DNA of 28,976 nt from contig NW_014578053.1 in the NCBI RefSeq assembly GCF_000485595.1, positions 16,704 to 45,679 of the forward strand, in the 5' to 3' direction. This stretch comes from Priapulus caudatus (lineage: Eukaryota; Priapulida; Priapulimorpha; Priapulimorphida; Priapulidae). The position numbers and the translations under genes are program-made. Each line of letters opens with the position of its first letter. Position 1 is the stretch's first letter. Of this stretch, positions 10,798-19,815 are shown piece after piece. The notes below the pieces were generated by a model that saw nothing but the letters and a program-made list of their open reading frames with translations, searched no databases and was not told where the DNA came from.

Positions 10798-13083
10798 CTA
10801 TATGTTCCACACCTGCACCTTCTCGGCGACGATGCACCAGTTCGAGTGATCGTAGAAGCTCTTGATGATGTGCAGGTTGTCGACGTGTCGTTCGATCAGC
10901 TCGTCCAGCTCACCGCGCGCGAACACGTGGTAGTAGCGGTGGAACATCGACTTGCGCGACGAGTACTGCGGCACCTCCGGCGTGGGCGCGCGCACCGTCA
11001 TCGTCGGCGATGCAACGGTCGTCGCCGCCGAGAGCTTCCGCGGTTTCGTCGCCGGAGCCGGAGCCGGACCCGGCTCTTCGGCGAAGACGTTGTCGAGGTC
11101 CTCCTCCTCCTTTGAGAGCGGGTTCTCGATGACGGTCGCTGACGAGTCCTCTGACGAGACGCTCTCCGATTTGAGGCTGTGCGAGCGCGTTTGGCACAGG
11201 TCGGCGGCGTCGCCGATGCTCGCAAAGCAGAACGCGTCGACGTCGTCCGGGATGCAGAAGCGGTCGAACGAGAACGTGCCGATGTCGGCCTGCTCGAACG
11301 CGAGCTCGCCCTCCTCCTCGTCCGAGTCGCTGAAGTAGACCTCGGCGAGGTAGTCCGGCAGGTAGCACGGCGGCGACGATGCCCCGCCCGTCGCCGCCGC
11401 CCCGCCCGCCGCGGCACCGTTCTCCTCCTCGTCGCTCGCCGTCAGCGTGTAGAAGGAGGCGATGTCGCTGGGGGGCGAGGACGAGGACGAGGACGACGAC
11501 GACGACGCCGCGCCGAGCCAGTCCGGCGAGCGTTCGGCGGCGATCACCGTGTCATCGCTGTCGCTCGACGTGCTCGACCATGACACCCGCACGTTTCCCA
11601 TCGCCGGCGGCGACGCGCACTCCGCCTCGCCGCTGCTCTCCGTCGCTGCGGAGGTCTCCGGCAACGGCGGCGGTGGTGGCGGCAGCGGCGGTGGCACTAC
11701 GTGTTGTTCATCTAAAGAGGCACTAGAACTAGTTGAATCACTCGATCTATCACTAATTGGTTCCGGCGCGGTGGCGGCGTGCGACCCCTCGCTAACGTCC
11801 ACCCTCGCCGCGGCTTCCGGACTGCCGGCACCGTTGTTCTCCGCTTCCTTGATGACGTCCAGGGGGCGCTGCACCTGCTCGCCCTCCGACTGCCGGCCGG
11901 AGTCCGACATGTCGGCACTGATGCCGCTGTCGTGGCTGTCGTTGCTGCTGTTGCTCGTCAGACTCGTGTTGCTGGTGAGCGTCAGCTGCTGCTGCGGCCG
12001 GCAGCGGTGCGACGGCGCGCGTGTGAGCACGCCGTTCTCCACCTCCTCGAGCGATGACAGGCTGCTCTCCTCGCCCTTCGCCGACAGCCGCGGTTTCTGC
12101 GGCAACCGCGCCTTCCCGAGGCCGTCCGCGAGCTGCTCGGCGCTCTGGTACTTCTCGGTGGGCATCAGCGGCGCGTCGGTGTGCGTCAGCGACGACACGC
12201 TCAGCACCTCGGCGCTCCTGTACTTCGGCGACGTGCGCTGCTCGAGCGACGCTGCCGCCGCCCCCGCCCCGCCCGCCGCCTCGTCGCCGGGCGGCTTGCC
12301 CGCGAGGTCCGGCGACGAGATGGTCACCTCGCTGCGTGCGGGAAGCTCGCGGTGGTCCTTCCCCTTGAGCTTGCGCAGCCCGATGAAGCCGTCGTAGACG
12401 CTCGCGCTCTCGCCAAACAGGTCCGTCTCGGAGGCAGGCTTCTGCGTGCGCACATACTGCTCGTCGAGCGACAGCTGGCTCGGCGAGCCTACGAGCGAGC
12501 TGCGCGGGAACTCGCGCACCTCGAAGATGCGGCCGCACGTGTCCGCTGCGAGAAACTGGCACGCGGCGACGGCGGCAGCGGTGGCGCCCTCCTCGCGTAG
12601 CTCGGCGACGGACGCACGCTCGCTCGTCTTGTCGGCGCGGTGCCGCGCGTGGAAGAACTCGGCGAGTGTGCGCGAGTTGAAGCAGAGCAGCACGCTGTCC
12701 TTGATCGCCGACACGCGGCCGTGCTTCTTCGTCTTCGCCGCGGCGACCGCCTCGCTGTCGACGTCCGAGTCGAGGCGCTCCTTCGAGCCGGCATCCATCT
12801 CGCTGCTCGCGAGACCGAGCTTTGTCCGGATCGCGTCGGCCGCCGTCGCCGAGAAAAACAGATAGCGGCTGCTGCCGGTGGCGGCGGCGGCGGCGCCGCT
12901 GACGCTGCTGCTGCTGCTGCAGTGGCCCGGCTGACTGGCCGTCGCGGTGTCGGCGGTCTCGCGGTGCGCGTCGGCGATCGTCTCCTCGAACTCCTCCGAG
13001 TTGCTGTGGTGCAGCAAGACCTTGGGCGAGTCGAGGCTGGGGTCGTCGTCGCTCAGTGAGCTGGAGTTTGATCGAGGCTTCTC
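10798..13083 (-). CDS. TRMT9B: TRMT9B-like tRNA methyltransferase, exon 3 (terminal coding exon)
   Basis: This single unbroken exon supplies residues about 155-915 and ends with TAG. The last 46 residues contain RYYHVF, a GELDELI segment and FYDHSNWCIVAEKVQ, the conserved C-terminal element shared by TRMT9B and ALKBH8 methyltransferases. Between it and the catalytic fold lie some 700 residues of Ser/Ala/Glu-rich, probably disordered sequence: a proline run near residue 616, a serine run near 680 and an acidic SDSDEEE patch near 738. The exon is far more GC-rich than its surroundings, which also keeps antisense frames open. The chosen acceptor (AG at 13084-13085, GATCAG before GAGAAG) restores phase 0 with exon 2. 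An alternative AG 11 nt upstream would shift the frame. Family assignment is firm; the exact start of the exon is less so. Confidence 0.85.
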   Translation of the reverse strand, partial: EKPRSNSSSLSDDDPSLDSPKVLLHHSNSEEFEETIADAHRETADTATASQPGHCSSSSSVSGAAAAATGSSRYLFFSATAADAIRTKLGLASSEMDAGSKERLDSDVDSEAVAAAKTKKHGRVSAIKDSVLLCFNSRTLAEFFHARHRADKTSERASVAELREEGATAAAVAACQFLAADTCGRIFEVREFPRSSLVGSPSQLSLDEQYVRTQKPASETDLFGESASVYDGFIGLRKLKGKDHRELPARSEVTISSPDLAGKPPGDEAAGGAGAAAASLEQRTSPKYRSAEVLSVSSLTHTDAPLMPTEKYQSAEQLADGLGKARLPQKPRLSAKGEESSLSSLEEVENGVLTRAPSHRCRPQQQLTLTSNTSLTSNSSNDSHDSGISADMSDSGRQSEGEQVQRPLDVIKEAENNGAGSPEAAARVDVSEGSHAATAPEPISDRSSDSTSSSASLDEQHVVPPPLPPPPPPLPETSAATESSGEAECASPPAMGNVRVSWSSTSSDSDDTVIAAERSPDWLGAASSSSSSSSSSPPSDIASFYTLTASDEEENGAAAGGAAATGGASSPPCYLPDYLAEVYFSDSDEEEGELAFEQADIGTFSFDRFCIPDDVDAFCFASIGDAADLCQTRSHSLKSESVSSEDSSATVIENPLSKEEEDLDNVFAEEPGPAPAPATKPRKLSAATTVASPTMTVRAPTPEVPQYSSRKSMFHRYYHVFARGELDELIERHVDNLHIIKSFYDHSNWCIVAEKVQVWNI

Positions 13084-13189
13084 CTGATCTTTACCTGCGC
13101 AGGGTGGACATATATGTGAGCACTTAACGCGGATAAGTCACCGCGTGACGAACTGGCCCACAAGTACATATTATGTTCAATGATAGGAA

Positions 13190-13310
13190 ACGTGAAGAGA
13201 GTGAGAAGGAAAGAGGGGTGGAAAAAAGTAAGTAAGAAGATAAGGCAGGGAGGGAGGGAGGCAAGGAGAGAGGGAGCAAGGAAGGGAGGGGGAAGGGTGG
13301 GAGGCAGGTA
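13190..13310. repeat. Purine (GGA)-rich tract
   Basis: A degenerate GGGA/GGAA tract. On the minus strand it is a pyrimidine tract about 110-230 nt downstream of the exon 3 acceptor in genomic coordinates, that is, within the 3' part of intron 2. Confidence 0.75.
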
Positions 13311-13734
13311 GAGTGTCACTACGTGAAGTAACATGTGAGTAGGCAGGTACATATGCAACATGCTCAACATAAGTGAGCAAGTACTTGTAACAATCCACCA
13401 TACTGGGGCGCACGGCCAAATTACTTGCCTGCTGGGGGATGATTTAAAGAACATTTCCTACACTAAAGGGTGGGCAACAGCTAGTGTAGTGCAAAAATAT
13501 TTGAGGCAATATCTGTAGGACCATGGTATCACAGTGAGTGCGTGCTCACACCATACCATCACGATAGCAATGCACAAGTAGAGTTCCCATCCACCTCCTC
13601 AATGCCAAAGTACAAATAGCAGAGGATGGGGTGACTGAAAATACTTACTACTCAAAAGCTATATCACATGACAAAGTAGAGGGAAAGAGAACACGATGAG
13701 AGAGACAGCATACATGTTTCAACAGTGGGAAATT

Positions 13735-13803
13735 GGGCAAGAGAGACAGAGAAAGAAGAAGTGAGAGAGAGAGGGGAAGGGTGAAAGAAAATTGCAGAAA
13801 GAG

Positions 13804-13859
<56 letters not shown>

Positions 13860-14080
13860 GAGAGAGAAAGGGGTGAAAGAAAGTTAAATAGGGAGAGAGA
13901 GAAGAGGAGAGAAGAGGAGAGAAGAGGAGATAAGAGGAGATAAGAGGAGAGCGAGAGAGAAATTGAAACAGCGCGAGAAAGAGAAAGAAAGAAAAAGAGA
14001 GAGAGAAAGAGTGAGAGAGAGAGAGAGAGAAGTGGAATAGAAGGATTGAGGTAAAGAGTAAGAAAAAAAGAAAGCGAGTG
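13735..14080. repeat. GA-rich region with (GA)n and a 10-bp satellite
   Basis: A pure GA run occupies about 13805-13853. A 10-bp unit follows in five tandem copies at 13901-13950 (GAAGAGGAGA three times, then TAAGAGGAGA twice). The remainder to 14080 is degenerate purine sequence. Confidence 0.9.
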
Positions 14081-14521
14081 TACGGGGGAATGATAGAAGC
14101 ATAGTGAGCTGGGCGAGCGAGAGACAGCCAGAAAGAGAGATGGTTGGCTCACCTGACTCCTTCACACTAGGCTGACAGTTAGTTACTAGGCTAGCAGCTA
14201 TTTTCGAGCTTGAGTCACTGAGCCGCAGCGGTGATGGTTCGGTGGGGATCTTACACGGCACAAGCACATCCTGTCCGTCAAACTGAAAAGATGCAGCGGA
14301 TCACCATCAGCATTTACGCTCAAGTCGCCACGGTGTGAGACGCGTGTGCACAGCGTCATGATATTGCAGCATCCCCACAGTGTAAACCGTGGGTGTGTGT
14401 GTTTGGTGGGGGTGGGTTGGTGGGGTACACAGAAGTGCCATTTAGCTTAACAGCAGGAGCAAGTGCACTCTGTATGGCAACGCTGTAACAATTTAACAAT
14501 TCATAGTGGATCAACACACAC

Positions 14522-14565
14522 AAAAGTGCAAGGTCAGGGATTATAATCCATGACCTTGCACTTTT
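14522..14565. repeat. 44-bp near-perfect palindrome
   Basis: The two 22-nt halves are reverse complements with a single mismatch. The left arm starts AAAAGTGCAAGGTCA and the centre is GGATTATAATCC. It can extrude as a cruciform or fold as a loopless RNA hairpin. Each arm contains AGGTCA, a nuclear-receptor half-site, in opposite orientation. Confidence 0.92.
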
Positions 14566-14623
14566 ATACACAAATACTCATACAAATATTTTCTTAGAAA
14601 ATCGATTTAATATTATAATAATT

Positions 14624-14628
14624 GATGG

Positions 14629-14659
<31 letters not shown>

Positions 14660-14828
14660 CTTAGGGTGTCTCTCCCTCTTATCTATTCTCCCTCCGTCCC
14701 CTTGCTCCATCTACCCTTGCTTCCAGCCCTCCCTCTCTGAGATTCGCTCTCTCTCACGCTCATATATATATATATATATATCAGAAGTAGATACTTCTGA
14801 TATAAACATATATATATATATATATATA
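14624..14828. repeat. (TA)n arrays and a TA-flanked hairpin
   Basis: One TA array lies at 14626-14654. A second composite lies at 14762-14828: a TA run, then the 26-bp inverted repeat ATATCAGAAGTA-GA-TACTTCTGATAT (12-bp arms), then another TA run. The hairpin and its TA flanks could form one extended cruciform. Confidence 0.9.
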
Positions 14829-14884
14829 GCACTACTTCCAGCAGGAGCAACAGTACGAATAGCTCACCAAGAATAATAGCAACA

Positions 14885-14998
14885 TTAGAAGTGTCAGCAG
14901 CAACAATAACAGTAGCAGCAGCAACAGCAGCAGCAGTAGCAGCAGCAGCAGCAACAGCTACAATACTACGAGCATTCGTAACAGTAGCAGCAGAACAT
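14885..14998. repeat. CAG/CAA triplet-rich tract
   Basis: Degenerate AGCAGCAACA-type triplet repeat within TRMT9B intron 2. It has no surrounding open frame of note. Confidence 0.85.
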
Positions 14999-15230
14999 TA
15001 GCATGCCAGCCGCTCAATACATCCCACAGCCAGCCCAAGGTCTGCAGATTATCTTAAAAAATATATTGATGAACTGCTCCATTGTGATGCCCTTTCACTA
15101 TATCTGCCTTCTATTGGAGCAGTCACATGGTGTACAGGCGCACGTGCGTGCGTCTGTGCGTATGTGTGCATGTGGAAGTATCAGGGAGTGTTATTATGGA
15201 AGGCCATTACCGCCAAAACCTACCTATTTT

Positions 15231-15386
15231 AATCGCGCTTAAAATACATTTTAAGCGCGATTAAAAACCACTGTTCTGATTGGCTGGAATTCAATCGCGC
15301 TTAAAATACATTTTAAGCGCGATTAAAAACCACTGTTCTGATTGGCTGGAATTCAATCGCACTTAAAATAGATTTTAAGCACGATT
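15231..15386. repeat. 62-bp tandem repeat built on a 32-bp palindrome
   Basis: Two identical 62-bp units (15231-15292 and 15293-15354) and a diverged half unit (to about 15386). Each unit begins with 15-bp arms AATCGCGCTTAAAAT, two loop bases and the reverse complement. It then carries TGATTGGCTG, which contains an inverted CCAAT box. Related CGCGCTTAAAA words recur along the whole fold-back element, at 16240-16310, 16450-16500, 16960-17035 and 17500. Confidence 0.95.
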
Positions 15387-15398
15387 AAAATAGGTAGG

Positions 15399-15401
<3 letters not shown>

Positions 15402-15447
<46 letters not shown>
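15402..15447. repeat. (GT)n microsatellite
   Basis: A pure GT array sits immediately inside the left subterminal palindromes of the fold-back element. Its counterpart is the ACGC/CA array at 17447-17491 inside the right end. Simple-repeat arrays at matching places of both arms suggest the array was part of the ancestral unit. Confidence 0.95.
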
Positions 15448-15448
<1 letters not shown>

Positions 15449-15682
15449 TGGTGGAGTGGTATTTGCGTTACTTATCTATAGCCGCGTATCTATTCATGTA
15501 CATAGATCGTATTGCAAACGTAAGGCGTTGATAATTTCACGAGTCAACTTATCAAATTAAAATCAAAGAGCAATTCAAATGAATCACAACTAAATCAATG
15601 CGCGTGTTGCTATGTAAACATATTTGATGTAGGCAATGTGACAGTATAATCAATATATTATTATTATTATTATTATTATCAG

Positions 15683-15945
15683 TTTGCAGTTCACTCCGCT
15701 AGGTGGCGCTGGCTGTAGACACTTACAAACACGCAACCCAGACTAAGGGCCAACGACACCAGTCCCTCCCGCCACCTGCACGCTCGCACTAGTAATTCCG
15801 GATCCAATTAATTATATATAAATTAATTAATTTTTCTATTAAATTAATAATTAATTAATTATTAAAATTTAACCGTGATTGAGCGAATTCAGCGCCTGGG
15901 CGAGGGTCTTGTCTCTCCGAAGTGCTCCTAAGCTATTATTAATAT
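15683..15945. other. Segment interrupting the first fold-back unit
   Basis: The other two copies pass almost directly from the ATT run to the TAGACGTTATGC block. In the first copy about 260 bp of unrelated sequence lies between them. It includes an AT-only palindrome region at 15806-15870 built of AATTAATT words. It may be a later insertion into the ATT microsatellite; no clear terminal repeat was identified. Confidence 0.55.
15696..15712 (+). promoter_or_regulatory. CTCF-like motif
   Basis: CCGCTAGGTGGCGCTGG resembles the bilaterian CTCF core (CCASYAGRKGGCRS-type) over most positions. It sits within the segment interrupting the fold-back element. Resemblance only; a 17-base match can arise by chance. 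Confidence 0.3.
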
Positions 15946-17458
15946 TATGGTGCTGCCGTGTGTCAGTTCTATATTAGACGTTATGCTATCTGTTTTTGTA
16001 ATATTAATAACATATTACCCAAACGCCTCTCCCCACACACACATACACACAGCAGTGTGTGACACACAGACACAGACACACACCACACCTTTCTCCGCCC
16101 CCCCACCACGGTTCCGGCGCGGGATGCGAATTGTGGTATGGGCTTGTGCCTGTGTGTTGCTCTGGGATTGCGTCTGTTATTTTTTCGATGCGCACAAAAA
16201 CCTATTCCTATTTGTTTGAATCGTCAGGGCCTTCAAAATCATTATTTAAGCGCGATGAAGATTCAGCAACCAGAACAATGGTTTTTGAATCGCGCTTAAA
16301 AATCGATTTAACTAATCTTTAATTTTCTAATATGGGGAGAGGTGTGGGCGTGTTGTGTGCGTGGCTGTCTGTTAGTGTTGTGTGGTATGTTGTGTCTTAA
16401 AATCCGTTAAACATAGATTTTATAGCGGCATTAACAACCACCTGTTCTGACCTTGCTGGAATTCAATTGCGCTTAAAAACGCCATTATTAAGCGCGATTA
16501 CACTAGGTAGGTATATTCCTATTCATGGTACATAGATCGTTGCAACGCTAAGCGTCGTTGATAATTTCATGAGTCAACTTTGGCAAAGTCAAATCAAAGA
16601 GAATGCATATTCACAACTAAAGCCACTGCGCAGTGTTGCTATGTTAACATATTTGTATGTAGGTCAATGTCACAGTATAAATCAATTATTATTATTATTA
16701 TTATTTATTAATTATGCGTGTGCTCGTGTAGTTCTATATAGACGTTATGCTATCTGTTTTATGTGTTATTTTTAATAACATTATTACCAACGCTTTCTCC
16801 CCGCCACACACACGCACGCACCACAGCGACGCCTCGGGAGGCTGTTTTGTAGGGCGTCCACCTATGTTATTCCGCACGCACGCACACACACACAGCACAC
16901 ACACACACACGCATGCACACCACACCCGCATAATAGATTTATAAATTAATTAATAAATAGATTTTAAGCGCGATTGAAAAACACTGTTCTTGATGCTGAA
17001 TCATCGGCCCTAAAATAGATTTTAAGCGCGATTAAAATAGGTAGTGTTTCTGTGTCGGCGTGCGCACGGGTGTGTGTGTGTGGGAGAGTGTGGTGTGTTG
17101 TGTGTGTGCTGCGTGTGTGTGTGTGTGTGTGTGTGTGGGGGGGAGAAGGTTTGTAAACTAATGTTATTAATATTACAATAAAACAGATAGCATAACGTCT
17201 ATATAGAACTGACACACGCATAATAATAATAATAATAATAATAATAATTGATTTATACTGTGCACATTGCCTACATACAAATATGTTTACATAGCAGCAC
17301 GCGCATGGTTTAGTTGTGATTCATTGCATTGCTCTTTGATTTGAATTTGATAAGTTGACTCATGAAATTATCAACGCTTACGTTGCAAACGATCTATGTA
17401 CATGAATAGAATACGCGCCTATAGATAAGTAACGCAAATAACCACACACACGCACGCA

Positions 17459-17490
<32 letters not shown>

Positions 17491-18540
17491 CAAACCTACC
17501 TATTTTAATCGCGCTTAAAATCTATATTAACTTGGGTAGGTTTTGGCGGTAATGACCTTCCATATGTTATTACGCCAATACTTTCGACAAGTCTCGGTCC
17601 AGTGGCTAGTGTTCACCCTCCACACACGTATACACCATGCTCTCACACAACCAAATTAACCAGCTAATTACAGCTTGTTCACAACAATGGTCATCGAAAT
17701 GTCTAGGCCACAAAAGGGGCAAGCACACATACATGTGTGTAAGGCAAGTGTCCTTAGTTCACTTAGATTTGTGGCATATATTATAAGGAAGGTATTCATC
17801 TGCTCAGTGCTCACTGTATGTACGGTGTATGCCAACAGTGAGAAGAAATTGTGCGATAGATATTTTCATTTGCTGATAATATTATAATTGTAAGGATATA
17901 AATTTACCTTCGCTCATACACAACCTAGATAAAACTACAAAAGAAAACAAGCACGAGAAATGGTAGAAGAAAAAAAACGAAACGAACTCTTTTGCGTGGA
18001 CTTTGAAGGTTATACCACATTTCAACCAGGGTTATGCACCAAGTATCACAATTTCAGCATACTAATTACTATGGATGAGGTAGCACCATTACATGAGCAT
18101 CTCGTGAAAAACACTGTGTGAATTGTACAGGTGTTTGTTAATGGTTACATCATAACCCAGCATTGACATCATCATTTCACTTAATCTTGACAAATTAACT
18201 CAGAAATTAATTGAGCCGTTGCAATCGCTTGCACTGCCCATGTATGTGTGCAAAAACGAGAACCGAGTGCAAACAATGACATCAATTAATCATGGTAAAT
18301 AAATTAGATCAAGCAAGAAGGTAAGGATTAATAAAGTGACATTGTTCGTTTGTATGTACTAAACTCAATCAAAGGCATAGCCAGGAATTTGGATTGGGAA
18401 GGGGGGAGTCTCGAGCGAGTAACAAGAGGGTGGTCAGAATTTTTTTTTGAGTTAAATGTAGAAATAGTGCTTTAAAATCAAGAAAATAGAGAAGAAAAAA
18501 AAGATTTTAGATTTTCATTTTGAATGGGGGTCCTAGGGCC

Positions 18541-18913
18541 TTTCCCAGTCCACGCCGCCCGCCGTCCTGCCATGAACGAACCTCAACCTACCCGAAACTT
18601 TTACCTAAACACAATCCGTCTCCTCTACCCACCTTCCCCCGCCCAGACCGCCCTGCCGCGCACTGACCTTAACCTACCCGATACCTTTTAACTAAACCCT
18701 ATCCGTCTCCTCTACCCCCCTTTTCCTGCAAACGCCGCCTGCGTGCCTTGCAAGCACTGACCTAAACCAACCCAAATCTTTTAACTAAACCCTAGCCGTC
18801 TCCTCCGACCTGTTCCCACGCCGCACACTGACCTCAACCTACCCGAATCTTTTAACTAAACCCTATCCGTCTCCTCTACCCTCCTTCCCCGGCCCGCCCC
18901 GCCGCACACTGAC
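18541..18913 (-). repeat. Intronic minisatellite repeating the exon 2 splice donor
   Basis: Units of about 71-94 bp share CCTAACC/CAACCTACCCGA, CTTTTAACTAAACCCTA, CCGTCTCCTCTACC and a GC-rich tail. Read on the minus strand, each unit starts AG|GTCAGTG, as does the true exon 2 donor at 18913. Further copies of that word end at 18833, 18762 and 18668, and a decayed unit precedes them near 18570. The array begins exactly at the exon-intron border. Confidence 0.88.
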
Positions 18914-19209
18914 CTTGCGATGCTTCTGCTCCATCGCCCACACGTAGATGAGCACGCGTCCACCGACGGCGAGCACGCGCGCCATCTCATGCAGCGCGGC
19001 GACCCGACGCTGCTTCGACGACAGGTGGTGGATCACCGACACCGACAGCACGGCGTCGAACGCGCCATCACGGAACGGCAGCGTCAGGCCGTCGCCGAGC
19101 GCCACCTGGTGGCCGTGCGCGCGCGTGATGTCGACCATGCCGCTGCAGCGGTCGCAGCCGACGCCGAACGAGTCTGCGTTGACGCCGAGGTACCTGCCGT
19201 CTCCGCAAC
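18914..19209 (-). CDS. TRMT9B: TRMT9B-like tRNA methyltransferase, exon 2 (SAM-binding core)
   Basis: The exon encodes residues about 56-154. With the last base of exon 1 it forms motif I, DIGCGDGRYLG, the SAM-binding glycine loop. It continues through VGCD, LPFRDGAFDAV (post-I/motif II region), SVIHHLSSKQRR and EMARVLAVGGRVLIYVWAMEQ. This is the signature of the Trm9/ALKBH8/TRMT9B class-I methyltransferases, which act on wobble uridines of tRNA in the cytoplasm, usually with the partner TRMT112. Borders: acceptor GGCAG at 19210-19214, donor AAG|GTCAGT after 18914; length 296 bp, phase 1 in and phase 0 out. Reading into the intron meets a stop after 16 codons. No AlkB or RRM domain precedes it, which favours TRMT9B over ALKBH8. 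Confidence 0.93.
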
Positions 19210-19586
19210 CTGCCAGGGGAGAGAGAGACGTCGGTGTTAGTTATTACTGATAACAGTTATTAATAATATATAATATATAGTGTACACATAATATAGTATA
19301 TTATAATAATAATAAGAAATATTGGTGTTAAAGAGACTATATCACATTTTTGGCATTTTATATTTTCTATATATATGTTGTTAGTTTTTTTGACGAAGGG
19401 GCTTGAAAATAGTTTACTGAAGGAACTAAAGAAACAAGAGCCGCAGAGCGACTGGGCTCATCTGAGGTCTGTTGCTATGGTTATAAACGTAACATTTCAG
19501 TCGTGTGTAGTGACACCTTTGTTAGGCACAGATATGCAGATACGCAGTTGTGTACACATCATTTCAGCAAACATTTTTTTTATTGC

Positions 19587-19682
19587 AGAGAGAGAGCGAG
19601 AGAGAGGAAGAGAGAGAGGGGGGCGAGAGAGAGAAAGAGAGAGAAAGAGAGAGAGCGGGCGAGAGGAGAGAGAGGGAGAGAT
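19587..19682. repeat. GA-rich microsatellite
   Basis: A degenerate GA array with several GGGGCG and AAAG interruptions, within TRMT9B intron 1. Confidence 0.92.
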
Positions 19683-19741
19683 TCAGTCAGACTAAATTGT
19701 TTATAAACAAATAACACCCACGCGGCGCGCTACTGTATCAG

Positions 19742-19815
19742 TTACGTCATCGATTGAAATGTATTCCGATTTTGCCGCGCGGCGTCCAAACTTTCGACGA
19801 AGATGGCGGGCAGAG
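19742..19815 (+). promoter_or_regulatory. CRE-like site plus TISU/YY1-like start codon context
   Basis: TTACGTCAT (19742-19750) resembles a CRE/ATF site. About 50 bp further, GAAGATGGCGGG (19799-19810) matches the TISU consensus SAASATGGCGGC at 11 of 12 positions and also resembles YY1. An ATG at 19803 reads Met-Ala-Gly-Arg and then meets AGAG|GTAAGG, a strong splice donor. This is the layout of a short first coding exon of a plus-strand gene nested in the intron. No downstream exon was identified, so it is only a candidate. Confidence 0.3.

Larger units (their letters stand above)
15196..17563. mobile_element. Fold-back, non-autonomous TIR element with 8-bp target-site duplication
   Basis: The ends are inverted: ATGGAAGGCCATTACCGCC on the left and, read on the other strand, ATGGAAGGTCATTACCGCC on the right, both continuing CAAAACCTACC. 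The flanks GTGTTATT (15188-15195) and ATGTTATT (17564-17571) match at 7 of 8 positions, suggesting an 8-bp duplication as in hAT-type elements. Inside, a block of about 220 bp (TCTATTCATG...CATAGATCG...CACAGTATAA) occurs three times: plus at about 15470-15660 and 16515-16690, inverted at 17250-17440. A second block (TAGACGTTATGCTATCTG) also occurs three times in the same orientations. The units are separated by GT/CA runs. No transposase frame exists. It lies in TRMT9B intron 2. Superfamily is inferred only from duplication length; the terminal bases are not the usual hAT CAG/TAG. Confidence 0.82.
13084..18913 (-). other. TRMT9B intron 2 (5.8 kb)
   Basis: The intron is bounded by GT at 18913-18912 (GTCAGT) and AG at 13085-13084. 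It holds GA-rich tracts, hairpins, a triplet array, a 2.37 kb fold-back transposon-like element and a minisatellite abutting the donor, all listed separately. Stretches 17572-18540 and 14083-14521 are otherwise unique and show no exon I can support. Confidence 0.8.

Noticed and set aside
11462-12397. Long plus-strand open frame (311 codons) opposite TRMT9B exon 3
   Set aside because: It mirrors the GC-rich, serine- and alanine-coding minus strand. The minus frame carries the conserved C-terminal motif and correct splice phase; the plus frame has no recognisable domain.
17960-18121. 53-codon plus-strand frame (starts MVEEKKRNEL) in TRMT9B intron 2
   Set aside because: It reads like ordinary protein sequence and might be a decayed transposon fragment, but I recognise no family and it is short; not enough to annotate.
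18600-18870. CTAAACCCTA words resembling telomeric repeats
   Set aside because: They occur once per unit of a longer minisatellite and not as a head-to-tail hexamer or heptamer array.
18914-19209. Assignment of the methyltransferase to ALKBH8
   Set aside because: No AlkB dioxygenase or RRM sequence precedes it, and the frame starts right at the methyltransferase N-terminus after in-frame stops.
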